Shown here: positions 25,637 through 35,561 of the stretch, one piece after another | Position numbering within the stretch: the first letter of the stretch is position 1 | Layout of the letters: each line of letters begins with the position of its first letter | Assembly: GCF_030817655.1 (NCBI RefSeq) | Contig: NZ_JAUSZM010000003.1 | Span: 7,812,001 to 7,876,000, forward strand | Direction of reading: 5' to 3' | Length of the DNA: 64,000 nt | Source of the DNA: Streptomyces sp. V4I2 | GTDB taxonomy: Bacteria > Actinomycetota > Actinomycetes > Streptomycetales > Streptomycetaceae | The notes under the pieces: generated by a model | What the model was told of the DNA's origin: nothing | Seen by the model: the letters and a program-made list of their open reading frames with translations, nothing else | Databases searched by the model: none | Translations under genes and position numbers: made by a program

Positions 25637-27505
25637 GTGATCCAGGCACTCGGACTGACCAGCAACTCCAGCAAGGATCTTCCGCCCGCAGTCGACGACG
25701 TCTCCTTCGAAGCGCGCGCAGGCCGTGTCACCGCGCTTCTCGGAGCGGCGGGTGCAGGCAAGACGACGTCGCTCAGGCTGATGCTCGAACTCCAACAGGG
25801 CCGTGGCATCACCTATTTCAGAGGCCGCCCCCTGCACCGCATCGCGCACCCCTCGCGCGAAGTCGGCGTGCTCCTGGGTGATGTGCCGGGCCATCCCGCC
25901 CGCACCGTGCGCGGTCACCTGCGCATGCTGTGCGCCGCGGCGGGTGTTCCGGTCCGGCGGGCCGACGAAGTCCTCGAGGTGGTCGGCCTCGTCAGCCTGC
26001 GGGACGAACGGCTCGGCACCCTCTCGCGCGGCATGGACCGCCGCCTCGGACTGGCCTGCGCCCTGCTGGCAGACCCGCACACCCTCCTGCTCGACGACCC
26101 CACCGACGGCCTCTCCGCCCGCGAGAACCAGTGGCTGTACGGCATGCTGCGGGCACACGCCACCCAGGGCGGCACGGTCCTGTTCACCACGGCCGACCCC
26201 AAAGAGGCGGCGCGTGCCGCCGACCAGGTGGTCACGCTCGACGCGGGCAGACTCGTCGCCGATCAGGAGGCCGCGGAGTTCGCCCGCACCCGCCTGCGTC
26301 CCCGGGTCGCCGTGCGCAGCCCTCACGCCGCCCGCCTCGCGGCCCTGCTCGCCAAGGAGGCCCGCACCGCCCAGCACTCCGTCGAAGTCGTACGAGAGGG
26401 CGGCAATCGTCTGTCCGTTTACGGCAGCACCTGTGCCGACATCGGCGAGACCGCCTTCCGTCACGGCATCCTCGTCCACCAACTCGCCGACGAGATCGGG
26501 GACATGGGCCCGGGTGCGGTGGCGGTCTCCTCGGGAGAGTCACACGCCCCCGACGGGCCCCATACGGAGGGTGCGGAGCGGGAATCCGGCCCGTCAGAGT
26601 TGTCCGGTCCAGCGGGAACGCAGGCCGGTGCGAGCGAGGGAGAAAGGCACCCTCGGACGACCGCCCGCTCCGCCGAAGCCCTCAAGGCCATCGACCACCT
26701 GTCCCCGCTTCCACCCCCCATCTCGGTCCGCCCCGCGCCCAGCCCCTTGCGGCCGCTGCGCTACGAGCTGCGTCGCGCCGCCGGGATCGGGACCGGCTTC
26801 CTCACCGGCGCCGCCGTCCTTGTCACCTCCGCCCTCACCGCCGTACTCCTGGCACGGATCGGACACACCCCTCAGCCGCGTCTGCTGGCCGCGTGGCCGC
26901 GGGAACTTCCGCTGCCACCCGCGGCGCTCGGCGCGGGGCTGCTCGGGGCGCTGGCCTTCGGTGATGAGTTCCGCCACCCCGCCCTGGCGGCGGACCGCGG
27001 CACGGTGCCCCGCCGACTGGGGCTGCTCGCCGCGAAACTCGTGGTCGCCGCCGCCACCGCACTGCTGCTGGCCGTCCTCACGGTGGGCTGCGACGCCGAA
27101 GTGCTCTACCTCGTCTACGGACGGGAGCTCACGGAAGTTCCGGCCGACTGGTTGTCACTGGGCGCCAGTTGGATCGGGCTCGTGGTCGGCTGTGCGTGGG
27201 CCGGTGTGTTGGCCGCGGGAACCTTCCGGTCCACCACGGCCGGGCTCGCCGCGGTGGTTGCCGTGCCGGTTCTCGTCGTGCCTCTCGTACACAAGGCCTT
27301 CGAGGGGGCGTCCGTGCGGGCGGCGGCCGGACTTCCCGCGCGGCTGCGCGAGGTGTTCCTGCTGCAGTGGCCCTTTGGTGGAGAGCGCTATCTGGCAGCG
27401 GTGGCACGGGTGCTCGTCCAACCTGTCGGTGGGGCGCTGACGTTGTCGCTGACCGCCCTGCTCTGCGCATATGTGCTCACGACCCTCCGGGGCAGGGTCC
27501 GATGA
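25637..27505 (+). CDS. ABC transporter ATPase fused to a membrane domain
   Basis: 622 residues. Residues ~1-215 are an ABC nucleotide-binding domain with Walker A G-A-A-G-A-G-K-T-T, a degenerate signature L-S-R-G-M and Walker B L-L-L-D-D-P, where the usual catalytic Glu is Asp. A variable hydrophilic linker follows, and from about 375 several hydrophobic helices form an ABC-2-like membrane half. It is therefore a half-transporter or membrane-anchored ATPase with weakened catalytic motifs; substrate unknown. GTG 25637 follows TATCTT at about 25623-25628, a leaderless arrangement; TTG 25628 is the alternative. Just upstream of whiH. Confidence 0.8.
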   Translation: MIQALGLTSNSSKDLPPAVDDVSFEARAGRVTALLGAAGAGKTTSLRLMLELQQGRGITYFRGRPLHRIAHPSREVGVLLGDVPGHPARTVRGHLRMLCAAAGVPVRRADEVLEVVGLVSLRDERLGTLSRGMDRRLGLACALLADPHTLLLDDPTDGLSARENQWLYGMLRAHATQGGTVLFTTADPKEAARAADQVVTLDAGRLVADQEAAEFARTRLRPRVAVRSPHAARLAALLAKEARTAQHSVEVVREGGNRLSVYGSTCADIGETAFRHGILVHQLADEIGDMGPGAVAVSSGESHAPDGPHTEGAERESGPSELSGPAGTQAGASEGERHPRTTARSAEALKAIDHLSPLPPPISVRPAPSPLRPLRYELRRAAGIGTGFLTGAAVLVTSALTAVLLARIGHTPQPRLLAAWPRELPLPPAALGAGLLGALAFGDEFRHPALAADRGTVPRRLGLLAAKLVVAAATALLLAVLTVGCDAEVLYLVYGRELTEVPADWLSLGASWIGLVVGCAWAGVLAAGTFRSTTAGLAAVVAVPVLVVPLVHKAFEGASVRAAAGLPARLREVFLLQWPFGGERYLAAVARVLVQPVGGALTLSLTALLCAYVLTTLRGRVR

Positions 27506-27568
27506 CGACCGTCCGAGCCCTTACCGTTCCCGCCCTGCGCACAACTCCCCGGGGAAAGCCCATTTCTT

Positions 27569-27576
27569 TCCGATAA
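27569..27576 (+). promoter_or_regulatory. Candidate sigma-WhiG -10 element before whiH
   Basis: TCCGATAA at 27569-27576 resembles the -10 of sigma-WhiG promoters (GCCGATAA). A GAAA about 12 bases upstream is a poor substitute for the TAAA -35. whiH is known to be transcribed by sigma-WhiG in S. coelicolor, which supports the call. Confidence 0.6.
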
Positions 27577-27668
27577 GGCGTCAATTGCGACGGGGTGAGC
27601 GATCACCCTTTCGTGTGCTTTTCACCAAAGACCTCAAGGGAGTTGGAGACGACGCCGACAAAGGATCC

Positions 27669-28556
27669 GTGAGTACCCTTGCGCACACCATGATGACCGC
27701 CGCCCGCTCCGCAGACTCCGGTCTCGCCGGCCCGGGCGAACTCGACCGCTACCCCTACGCCGAGGCGCCTACCACTGACCGCGTCGGCGCCCCCTCCTGG
27801 GACGGCGCGGACCCGGAGCTGGGCCGTGTGGGCCGACGTACCGCAGGCAACCGCGGACGCGGGCTGCACGGCCAACTCGTCCAGCAGCTTGGCCAGATGA
27901 TCGTCTCCGGTGACCTGGGCGCCGACCGTCCGCTGGTGCCCGAGGAGATCGGCCAGCGATTCGAGGTCTCCCGCACCGTAGTCCGCGAGTCGCTCCGCGT
28001 CCTGGAGGCCAAGGGTCTGGTCAGCGCCCGCCCGAACGTGGGCACGCGCGTGCGCCCCGTCAGCGACTGGAACCTCCTCGACCCGGACATCATCGAGTGG
28101 CGGGCCTTCGGGCCACAGCGCGACGACCAGCGCCGCGAGCTGAGCGAGCTGCGCTGGACCATCGAGCCGCTCGCAGCCCGCCTCGCCGCCGGGCACGGGC
28201 GCGAGGACGTCCAGCAGCGACTCGCCGACATGGTCGAGATCATGGGCCATGCCATGGGGCAGGGTGACGCGCTCACTTTCTCCCGCGCCGACGCCGAGTT
28301 CCACTCCCTGCTCATCCAGCTCGCGGGCAACCGTATGCTGGAGCACCTCTCCGGGATCGTGTCGGCCGCCCTTCAGGTCTCCGGCAGCCCGGTCACCGGC
28401 TGTGACCGACCGAACGAGACCTCGCTGGCGCACCACGGCCGGATCGCCGACGCCCTCGCCACCGGCGACGGTACGGCGGCCGAGGTGGCCATGCGCCAGC
28501 TTCTCACCGTTCACCCCGAAGTGGAGCGCGTGGTGCCCGCGCCGCGCGAGCACTGA
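27669..28556 (+). CDS. whiH: Sporulation regulator WhiH (GntR/FadR family)
   Basis: 295 residues. A GntR winged helix-turn-helix spans about 60-125 (V-P-E-E-I-G-Q-R-F-E-V-S-R-T-V-V-R-E-S-L); the C-terminal all-helical FCD domain (about 150-280) has the H residues typical of metal/ligand binding. Its position directly upstream of hrdB and its length fit WhiH, which is needed for sporulation septation in aerial hyphae. GTG 27669 is chosen for agreement with that protein; no strong Shine-Dalgarno is present. A sigma-WhiG-like -10 lies ~95 bp upstream. Confidence 0.92.
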   Translation: MSTLAHTMMTAARSADSGLAGPGELDRYPYAEAPTTDRVGAPSWDGADPELGRVGRRTAGNRGRGLHGQLVQQLGQMIVSGDLGADRPLVPEEIGQRFEVSRTVVRESLRVLEAKGLVSARPNVGTRVRPVSDWNLLDPDIIEWRAFGPQRDDQRRELSELRWTIEPLAARLAAGHGREDVQQRLADMVEIMGHAMGQGDALTFSRADAEFHSLLIQLAGNRMLEHLSGIVSAALQVSGSPVTGCDRPNETSLAHHGRIADALATGDGTAAEVAMRQLLTVHPEVERVVPAPREH

Positions 28557-28630
28557 CCGCGCACCGACGGCGGCGCGGCCGGCGGTGCCACCCCCCTCCT
28601 TTGGCATCGCCCGGCCGGCGAACCGCCTCC

Positions 28631-28675
28631 CGTCGGACCCCGCAGGATTCTCAAGGAATCCTGCGGGGTCCGACG
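28631..28675 (+). terminator. Terminator after whiH
   Basis: Perfect 20-bp stem (28631-28650 and 28656-28675) with a 5-base loop, 75 bp after the whiH stop, isolating hrdB from whiH transcription. Confidence 0.88.
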
Positions 28676-28795
28676 GTGCGATGTGGCGGCGCGCCCGCCG
28701 GAGCGATCAGGTCGAGGCTGTGGCTGACCCCCTCTATCCGGGTCTGATCGGTTTTGATCGCTTACGGGGTGTGACTCGGGCCACGCAGATTGGGC

Positions 28796-28822
28796 GTAAC
28801 GCTTGCGGAGACAGCGCGATGA
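28796..28822 (+). promoter_or_regulatory. hrdB promoter, ECF-type
   Basis: GTAAC (28796-28800) and CGATGA (28817-28822) are 16 bp apart, an ECF-sigma type promoter. From memory these are the elements by which the ECF factor ShbA drives hrdB in Streptomyces. The leader to the GTG at 28986 is about 155 bases; no other gene lies in 28557-28985. Confidence 0.65.
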
Positions 28823-28985
28823 CCTAAGAGGTGACAGCCGCGGAGGGAATACGGACGCCGTTCAAGGCGCTGTGCATCTTCCCGGCCCCCGCCCGCACCG
28901 TCGGCCCATCCCCAGGCCGGTGGTCGGCTCCTGTCCGCCGTGGACGGGGCCGGAAGCCGTTTTCCAACGTTCCGAGAGGTTGTTC

Positions 28986-30524
<1,539 letters not shown>

Positions 30525-30539
30525 GTCAAGTACCAACAG

Positions 30540-30579
30540 AACGCCCCTGACCTGCGGATTCGCTGGTTGGGGGCGTTTT
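30540..30579 (+). terminator. Element-borne terminator now used by hrdB
   Basis: AACGCCCC (30540-30547) pairs with GGGGCGTT (30570-30577) and is followed by TT; it sits 15 bp after the hrdB stop, inside the element. Confidence 0.8.
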
Positions 30580-30642
30580 CGTTCGCTGGCGCAGCGCTAC
30601 TAGTCCGGATATTCCGACGGCCGATAGGCATATGCTGACGGC

Positions 30643-31536
30643 ATGAACGAATCGGACATGCGTGCGCTTCTGGACTCCTGGATGCTCCATCTGGCCGCCG
30701 AACGGAAGTCGGCCCAGACCTTGAAGACGTACGGTGACGGCGTGCGGTCCTTCCTGCGGTGGACGGCGTCAACCGGCATTCCTCCGGCCCTCGACCGGCC
30801 TACGGTCAACGCCTTTATAGCGGCGCTGATCGGCGGCGGAGCGCAGGCGTCCACCGCCCGCTCGCGCCAGCTCGCTGTCCGCCGCTTCTCCGCATGGCTG
30901 GCCGACGAGAGCGAAATCGACGACGACCAGCTCGTCAAGTTGCGACCGCCGAAGCTGGACACGAAGATCGTCGAATGCCTGGATGACGACCAGCTGAAGG
31001 CGCTCATCAAGGCGTGTTCGGGGAAGGACCTCCGCGACCGCCGGGACGAGGCAATCATCCGCCTCATGATCGAGACCGGGGCCCGTGCCGGGGAGGTCGT
31101 GTCGATGGCTCTGGGCGACGTCAACCTGCGCGACGGCGGCGCGGTCATCCGCAAGGGCAAGGGTGGCCAGGGTCGCGCGGTGCCCTTCGGGGCCCAGGCG
31201 GGACGCGCCATCGACCGGTATGTACGCATCCGTCGGACGCACCGGCTGGCCGACTCGCCCGCGCTGTGGCTCGGCGACCGGGGCAAGGGCTTCTCGTACG
31301 ACGGCCTGTACGTCGCTCTGAAGCACCGGGCGCAGCTGGCCGGTATCGACGGCTTCCATCCCCACCTGATGCGGCACACGGCGGCGTCCAGGTGGCTGGC
31401 GGCCGGTGGCAGCGAGGGCGGCCTCATGGCCGTGGCCGGATGGACCCGCCGGGACATGCTTGACAGGTACACCCGCGCATCCTCCGAGCGTCGCGCCGCC
31501 GACGAGGCGCGACGGCTCAACCTCGGGGACCTATGA
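30643..31536 (+). CDS. int: Tyrosine recombinase (integrase) of the element
   Basis: 297 residues. N-terminal core-binding (SAM-like) domain about 5-90, catalytic domain about 110-290. The catalytic residues are visible: Arg148 (TGARAGE), Lys171/173 in the beta-hairpin, His241 and Arg244 in H-P-H-L-M-R-H, Trp267 in the third His/Trp position and nucleophile Tyr276. It resembles small XerC/D-like integrases and lacks the extra arm-binding domain of lambda-type enzymes. It lies 120 bp from attL and reads away from hrdB, as expected for the integrase of this element. TATGCT six bases before the ATG suggests a leaderless mRNA. No excisionase gene was recognised. Confidence 0.95.
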   Translation: MNESDMRALLDSWMLHLAAERKSAQTLKTYGDGVRSFLRWTASTGIPPALDRPTVNAFIAALIGGGAQASTARSRQLAVRRFSAWLADESEIDDDQLVKLRPPKLDTKIVECLDDDQLKALIKACSGKDLRDRRDEAIIRLMIETGARAGEVVSMALGDVNLRDGGAVIRKGKGGQGRAVPFGAQAGRAIDRYVRIRRTHRLADSPALWLGDRGKGFSYDGLYVALKHRAQLAGIDGFHPHLMRHTAASRWLAAGGSEGGLMAVAGWTRRDMLDRYTRASSERRAADEARRLNLGDL

Positions 31537-31675
31537 GCGGCGCTGTGGTCACGATTTCAGCAGCGCTGCGCCTTTGCTGTACTTTTGTCGACATGCGCGA
31601 TAACAGCCGTGAGTCGCAGGGGCGTCTAGCCCGCCGCTAACCAAGGTGACGGGCCCTCCCCTTGCGGAGCCCCAG

Positions 31676-31948
31676 ATGACCCCTCAGCAGCTCCGGCTGC
31701 GCGCCAAGATCGGTGCGCACGCCCTTTGGTCCAAGACCGACGATCGCGCAGCCCACACCCTCCCCGCCCGTACGGCCTTCCTCGACCGCTTCGAGCGTGA
31801 GACGGACCCGGACGGCATCCTTACCCCTGAAGAGCGCGCCCGCCGTGCCGCGCACCTGCGCAAGGCGTATTTCGCCCGGCTCGCCCTCAAGTCCTCCCGC
31901 GCCCGCGCCGCCAAGGCCACTGCCCGCCGGGGTGGTGAAGCGGCATGA
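31676..31948 (+). CDS. Small hypothetical protein of the replication operon
   Basis: 90 residues, strongly charged and helical: M-T-P-Q-Q-L-R-L-R-A-K-I near the start, then R-x-A-F-L-D-R-F-E-R-E-x-D-P-x-G-x-L-T-P-E-E-R-A-R-R-A and a basic tail. Similar short proteins precede primase genes in actinobacterial integrative elements; function unknown, DNA binding possible. ATG 31676 follows GCGGAG; GTG 31646 is an alternative. Its stop overlaps the next start (ATGA). A 15-codon reading frame (31600-31640 region) ahead of it is too short to judge. Confidence 0.7.
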   Translation: MTPQQLRLRAKIGAHALWSKTDDRAAHTLPARTAFLDRFERETDPDGILTPEERARRAAHLRKAYFARLALKSSRARAAKATARRGGEAA

Positions 31949-32953
31949 ACAGCGGAAAGGGCCCCGGCCAGGGCCCCATCCAGGAAGCGACGGCAACAGC
32001 TCCGAGCCCCAGTATGACCGTCTTCGGGCTCGGCGGCCAGATCGCCCTCGCCTACGCCGCCCGCGGCTGGCGCGTCTTCCCCCTCCGCGCCGGGCAGCAA
32101 GGAGCCGCGGGCGCTCTGCCGCCGCCTTTGCAACCCCAAGAGCCCCCACTACGTGCCCCACGCGGGGGTGATTGACTGCCCGCACCCGCCCGATCTGTGC
32201 CACGGATTCCAGGTCGCCACCACCGACACCGACACTGTCACCGGCTGGTGGTCGCGGTGGCCGGCCGGGAACATCGGCATCGCCACCGGTGATGCGAGCG
32301 GGATCTGGGGGCTCGACGTCGACGAAAAGAACGGCTACACCGGCAGCGCCACCCTCGCCTGCCTGGAGCGGGAGCACGGCGACCTGCCGATGACGTACAC
32401 CGTGGGCACCGGTAGCGGCGGCGTCCACCACGTGTTCTCGTACGACGGCGTCGACTTCGACCTCCGCGGCAGTGCAAGGAAGCTCGGCAACGGGCTCGAC
32501 ACCCGGGCCAACGGCGGCTACATCGTCGCACCGCCTTCGCGGGCCAACGACCCCAAGCACTTCATGGCCTACACCGTCCTCGTCGACGTCGAGCCTGTGC
32601 CCGCTCCGGCGTGGCTCCTCGGTCTGCTGCGTCCGAAGCCGAAGCCCCCGGCATCGCCGTTCGCCCGCCCTGCGGCGGCGGCGAAGGGGGGCTCCCGAGG
32701 CACCGTCGACGGCGTCCTCGGCTTCCTCGCCGCGGCGAGGCCGGAGGGAACGCCCAGCCAGCACGACGCGCTCGTGTGGGCGCTCGTCAAGCTCGCAGAG
32801 CACGGTGTCACCCGCCGGGCGGCCGAGGCGCTGGTGACGCCCGTCGTCCTCGCCTGGCCCTGTTCCGGCCGCCCCTGGACCGACGGGGACGTCGAGACGC
32901 AGCTTGCGAGCGTGTACGACCGCGGCTACCGGCCCAGCAAGGGGGCGGCGTGA
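31945..32953 (+). pseudogene. Bifunctional DNA primase/polymerase (prim-pol), frameshifted
   Basis: Two frames together make one archaeo-eukaryotic prim-pol of about 335 residues. Frame 1 from ATG 31945 gives the N-terminus (A-L-A-Y-A-A-R-G-W-R-V-F-P-L-R-A-G); it then ends at a TGA near 32173. The family sequence continues in the next frame from 32093 (G-S-K-E-P-R-A-L-C, then C-H-G-F), through the catalytic L-D-V-D (about 32311), G-G-V-H-H-V-F and G-G-Y-I-V-A-P-P-S. Removing one G from GGG at 32092-32094 restores a single frame. The cause may be mutation, sequencing error or +1 frameshifting. A GTG at 32153 could make a shortened product missing the first beta strands. The enzyme would prime or copy element DNA. 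Its stop overlaps the DUF3987 start. Confidence 0.85.
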
Positions 32954-34281
32954 TGAGCGCGGCCGAGGAGCGGCTCAACCTGCCGACGCAGTTCTGGGAC
33001 TCCCGCATCGTTCTGGCGCGGATCCGTGAGGCCGCCCACGCGCGAATGGTGTCCCCGGACGCCGTCCTCGGGTGCGTGCTGGCAACCGTAGCGGCGTGCG
33101 TCAGCCCTCACCTGGGGGTCGACACCGGAGTGGACGACGCGACCAGCCTCAACCTCCTCGTTGCCAACGTCGGCCCGCCCGGATCGTCGAAGAGCCAGGC
33201 CGAGAAGGCGGTCCGGCGGCTGATGCCGACGCCCGGTCACGTCCGCACCGGCTCGATCGGCTCCGGCGAGGGCATTGCTGAGATCTTCATGGGCGAACGG
33301 CCGACCGGCGAGGTGACCAAGCAGGGCAGGGAGATCACCGAGCGCGCACAGGTGTGGAACAACGCTCTCCTCGTCGCCGATGAGGGCGAGGTGATGAGCC
33401 GCCTCGGCGAGCGCAGCGGGTCGGTCCTCGGAACCACGCTGCGGTCGGCGTTCACCGGGGGCGCCATCGGCCAGTCCAACGCCACCAGGGAGCGCACCAG
33501 GCACGTCCCCAGCGGCTCCTACAGCTTCGGTCTCATCGCCGCCTTCCAGCCCAAGACGATCAGGCCGCTGCTGGACGAGGAGCCGCAGGGGACACCTCAG
33601 CGGTTTCTGTACTTCCGTTCCGTGGACCCCGGCATCCCCGCTCCGGCCGAGCAGGAGCCGCTGTGGGGCGACGGCGGCACCGAGCCGCGGGAGCCCTCCT
33701 GCGAGGACGACCTCAGCCGCGCCGTCGAGAAGGCCGCGACCCAGGGAGCCTTCATCGGCCAGGGCATCACCTTCCCCGCCGCCGTGACGGCCGAGGTGAG
33801 GCGCGAGCGCTGGTACGCCCACCAGGGCGTCACCCCGGCGGCCCTCGACGCTCATAGAACCCTGCTGCGGCTCAAGGTGGCGGCCCTGCTGCTCATCCTC
33901 GACGGCCGCGGTGCCGGTGCGGTGACCACGGAGGACTGGGAACTGGCCAGCCAGATCGTCGACGTCTCCTCAAACGTCCGCGACGACCTAGTGCGGCAGG
34001 CGGCGGCGGACCGGGCGGCCGAGGGCGAGGCGCGGAAGATCGACCACATCGACCGGGAGGTTCGCACCGAGCAGGCCAAGCACGAGCAGAAGGTCGAGCG
34101 GCTGGCGGTACGGGTCCGCAAGTACGCCGCGGCCGCGGGTACGGCGGGAGTGCCTCTCTCCGGTCGCGGCGGTCTGCCCAGGAAGTTCGACCAGCGTGAG
34201 CGGGGGCTGCTCGACGAGGCTCTCGATCTTGCCACATATAAGAGGTGGGTGACGGTTACGGAGGGTGTTGTCGTCACATAG
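32953..34281 (+). CDS. DUF3987-like P-loop ATPase, likely replicative helicase
   Basis: 442 residues. Walker A G-P-P-G-S-S-K-S at 74-81, Walker B L-L-V-A-D-E at 139-144. The family usually stands next to a prim-pol gene, as here, and is thought to be the helicase or loader of a two-part replication module. The C-terminal ~90 residues are charged and helical, then a small winged-helix-like end. The ATG overlaps the prim-pol TGA by one base (ATGA), so the two are translationally coupled. Role in replication is inferred from the family and context. Confidence 0.85.
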   Translation: MSAAEERLNLPTQFWDSRIVLARIREAAHARMVSPDAVLGCVLATVAACVSPHLGVDTGVDDATSLNLLVANVGPPGSSKSQAEKAVRRLMPTPGHVRTGSIGSGEGIAEIFMGERPTGEVTKQGREITERAQVWNNALLVADEGEVMSRLGERSGSVLGTTLRSAFTGGAIGQSNATRERTRHVPSGSYSFGLIAAFQPKTIRPLLDEEPQGTPQRFLYFRSVDPGIPAPAEQEPLWGDGGTEPREPSCEDDLSRAVEKAATQGAFIGQGITFPAAVTAEVRRERWYAHQGVTPAALDAHRTLLRLKVAALLLILDGRGAGAVTTEDWELASQIVDVSSNVRDDLVRQAAADRAAEGEARKIDHIDREVRTEQAKHEQKVERLAVRVRKYAAAAGTAGVPLSGRGGLPRKFDQRERGLLDEALDLATYKRWVTVTEGVVVT

Positions 34282-34289
34282 CCAGGATG

Positions 34290-34463
34290 TGGGAGAGATG
34301 TGGGAGGGGGGAGGTTCTCTCCCACCCCCTATCTCTCTACGCGTAAGTGAAAATTCTATTTCTATTTCTACAGGTCAGGACTTGATCAATTTTCAAGATC
34401 GCAGAGTATCTCTGTTTTCTCTCCCACAGCACCCCGTACACCCACCTCTCCCAAACTCTCCCG
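34290..34463. repeat. Six copies of TGGGAGAG/CTCTCCCA in the 350-bp gap after the ATPase gene
   Basis: Copies at 34290-34297 and 34301-34308 (TGGGAGAG, TGGGAGGG, plus strand) and 34317-34324, 34419-34426, 34446-34453 and 34456-34463 (CTCTCCCA or CTCTCCCG). The second and third form a hairpin, possibly the ATPase terminator. Between them lies an AT-rich run (about 34349-34412) with TTCTATTTCTATTTCTA and CTTGA/TCAAG arms. The set looks like iterons plus an unwinding region; no gene is seen in 34282-34631. Confidence 0.45.
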
Positions 34464-34631
34464 CAAAGAAACTGGGTCCAGAAAAGTCCGGTCACACCGA
34501 GTGGCCGAACCCGACATTGAAAGAAAAATCCGATGCCCATCGATTCCGACCCCCGTCCCCTCCCGCCGCTGTCCGATGTGCGCCGCCGGCATCGTCCACG
34601 ACCCCCACTAACTGAAAGAAGGAGTAATCCA

Positions 34632-34856
34632 ATGGGATCTCAGGACAAGCAGCGCGACCCCACCCCCAGTGCCTTGGATTTGATCCAGCGGCTGGGCAAC
34701 TACCTCAACCGCCGCGCCATCGAACTGGGCGCGCTCTCCGACCGCGGCGAATTCACCGAAGAGAACACAAATGCACGGCTGGACGAACTGAGGGCCGTGA
34801 TGGAATTGCTGAGGAGTGAGGCGGATGACGAGGTACGCCGCCTGCTGGAGGAGTGA
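34632..34856 (+). CDS. Small helical hypothetical protein
   Basis: 74 residues, acidic and all-helical, with leucine spacing that could form a coiled coil (L-D-E-L-R-A-V-M-E-L-L-R). ATG 34632 follows a strong GAAGGAG. No homologue is recognised. It lies between the replication operon and the capsid gene, so it could be a regulator or packaging helper; that is a guess. Confidence 0.6.
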   Translation: MGSQDKQRDPTPSALDLIQRLGNYLNRRAIELGALSDRGEFTEENTNARLDELRAVMELLRSEADDEVRRLLEE

Positions 34857-35004
34857 GCGGATCGCCGCGAAGGGTGACCAGGCAAGCCCGAGCGGCGCCT
34901 GTGGCATGGCTGGGCGCAGGAAGTACGATTGAGGGAGAATCCCGCGAGTAAAGGGTACGACGGTACCCCAAGTCATCCCCTATTAGGGAAAGGGGCAGGA
35001 GGCA

Positions 35005-35325
35005 ATGTCTGACGAGTTTCCACTCCCTGAGGAGACCAGTCCCGTGCCGGAGGAGATCCTCCAGTTGGCCGAGGAGACACTCGTTAATCCTGCTGACCGG
35101 CAGCAGTTCCGCAGGGATTATTACAATCGCTTGAAGCGTGTTGAGCAGGCGCGCCTTGGTGCGGAGCATGGACTGCATAGTGGTCCTGATCTGGAGAGGC
35201 CCTGGGTAGAACAATTTGCTTACGAAGCGGACCGTCGGAAGCTGAGGCCGAAGAATCCGAGGGACCCTACGTACGGTGCTTGGTGGTATATCACTGAATA
35301 CCGGAAGAGCCTCCCGAACCCCTAG
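35005..35325 (+). CDS. Small hypothetical protein
   Basis: 106 residues, acidic N-terminus (E-E-T-S-P-V-P-E-E), basic centre (R-Q-Q-F-R-R-D-Y-Y-N-R-L-K-R) and a C-terminus with W-W-Y-I-T-E-Y. ATG 35005 follows GCAGGAGG. No family recognised. It precedes the capsid gene's own promoter, so it may belong to a separate unit with the 74-residue protein. Confidence 0.6.
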   Translation: MSDEFPLPEETSPVPEEILQLAEETLVNPADRQQFRRDYYNRLKRVEQARLGAEHGLHSGPDLERPWVEQFAYEADRRKLRPKNPRDPTYGAWWYITEYRKSLPNP

Positions 35326-35343
35326 GTCTTGGTGGGAGCGCTA

Positions 35344-35372
35344 TTCCCAAACGCTGGAAATTCTGGTATAAT
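35344..35372 (+). promoter_or_regulatory. Putative promoter of the capsid gene
   Basis: TTCCCA (35344-35349), a 17-bp spacer, then a perfect TATAAT (35367-35372). A full consensus -10 is rare in Streptomyces DNA, which makes the site notable. Transcription would start at about 35379, inside the following hairpin. Confidence 0.6.
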
Positions 35373-35373
35373 A

Positions 35374-35431
35374 AAAACTTCCCGGGATCGGCCCCGTGCG
35401 TACACGGAGACGCCAGATCCCGGGAGGTTTT
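35374..35431 (+). other. 16-bp hairpin in the capsid-gene leader
   Basis: Arms 35374-35389 and 35416-35431 pair over 16 bases with one G-T wobble around a 26-base loop; CCCGGGATC lies in the arm and the right arm ends in TTTT. It may be a terminator for the upstream gene, a leader attenuator or a protein-binding site on the mRNA. Confidence 0.6.
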
Positions 35432-35561
35432 CAAAGGGTCAGAGGGCGTGACGGCACCGCTCGCAGCCCCTCGGGTCCTGGTCCCGGAAGCCGAACGTGA
35501 CGTCCTGACGATCGTCCGGAGCAAGCCGAAAATCAGCACGCTTCCGAAGAGGACGATCAAG

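Noticed and set aside
35448..35561. GTG start giving a 38-residue longer capsid protein
   Set aside because: The extension is not capsid-like; the ATG at 35562 has an acceptable RBS. A short leader peptide remains possible.
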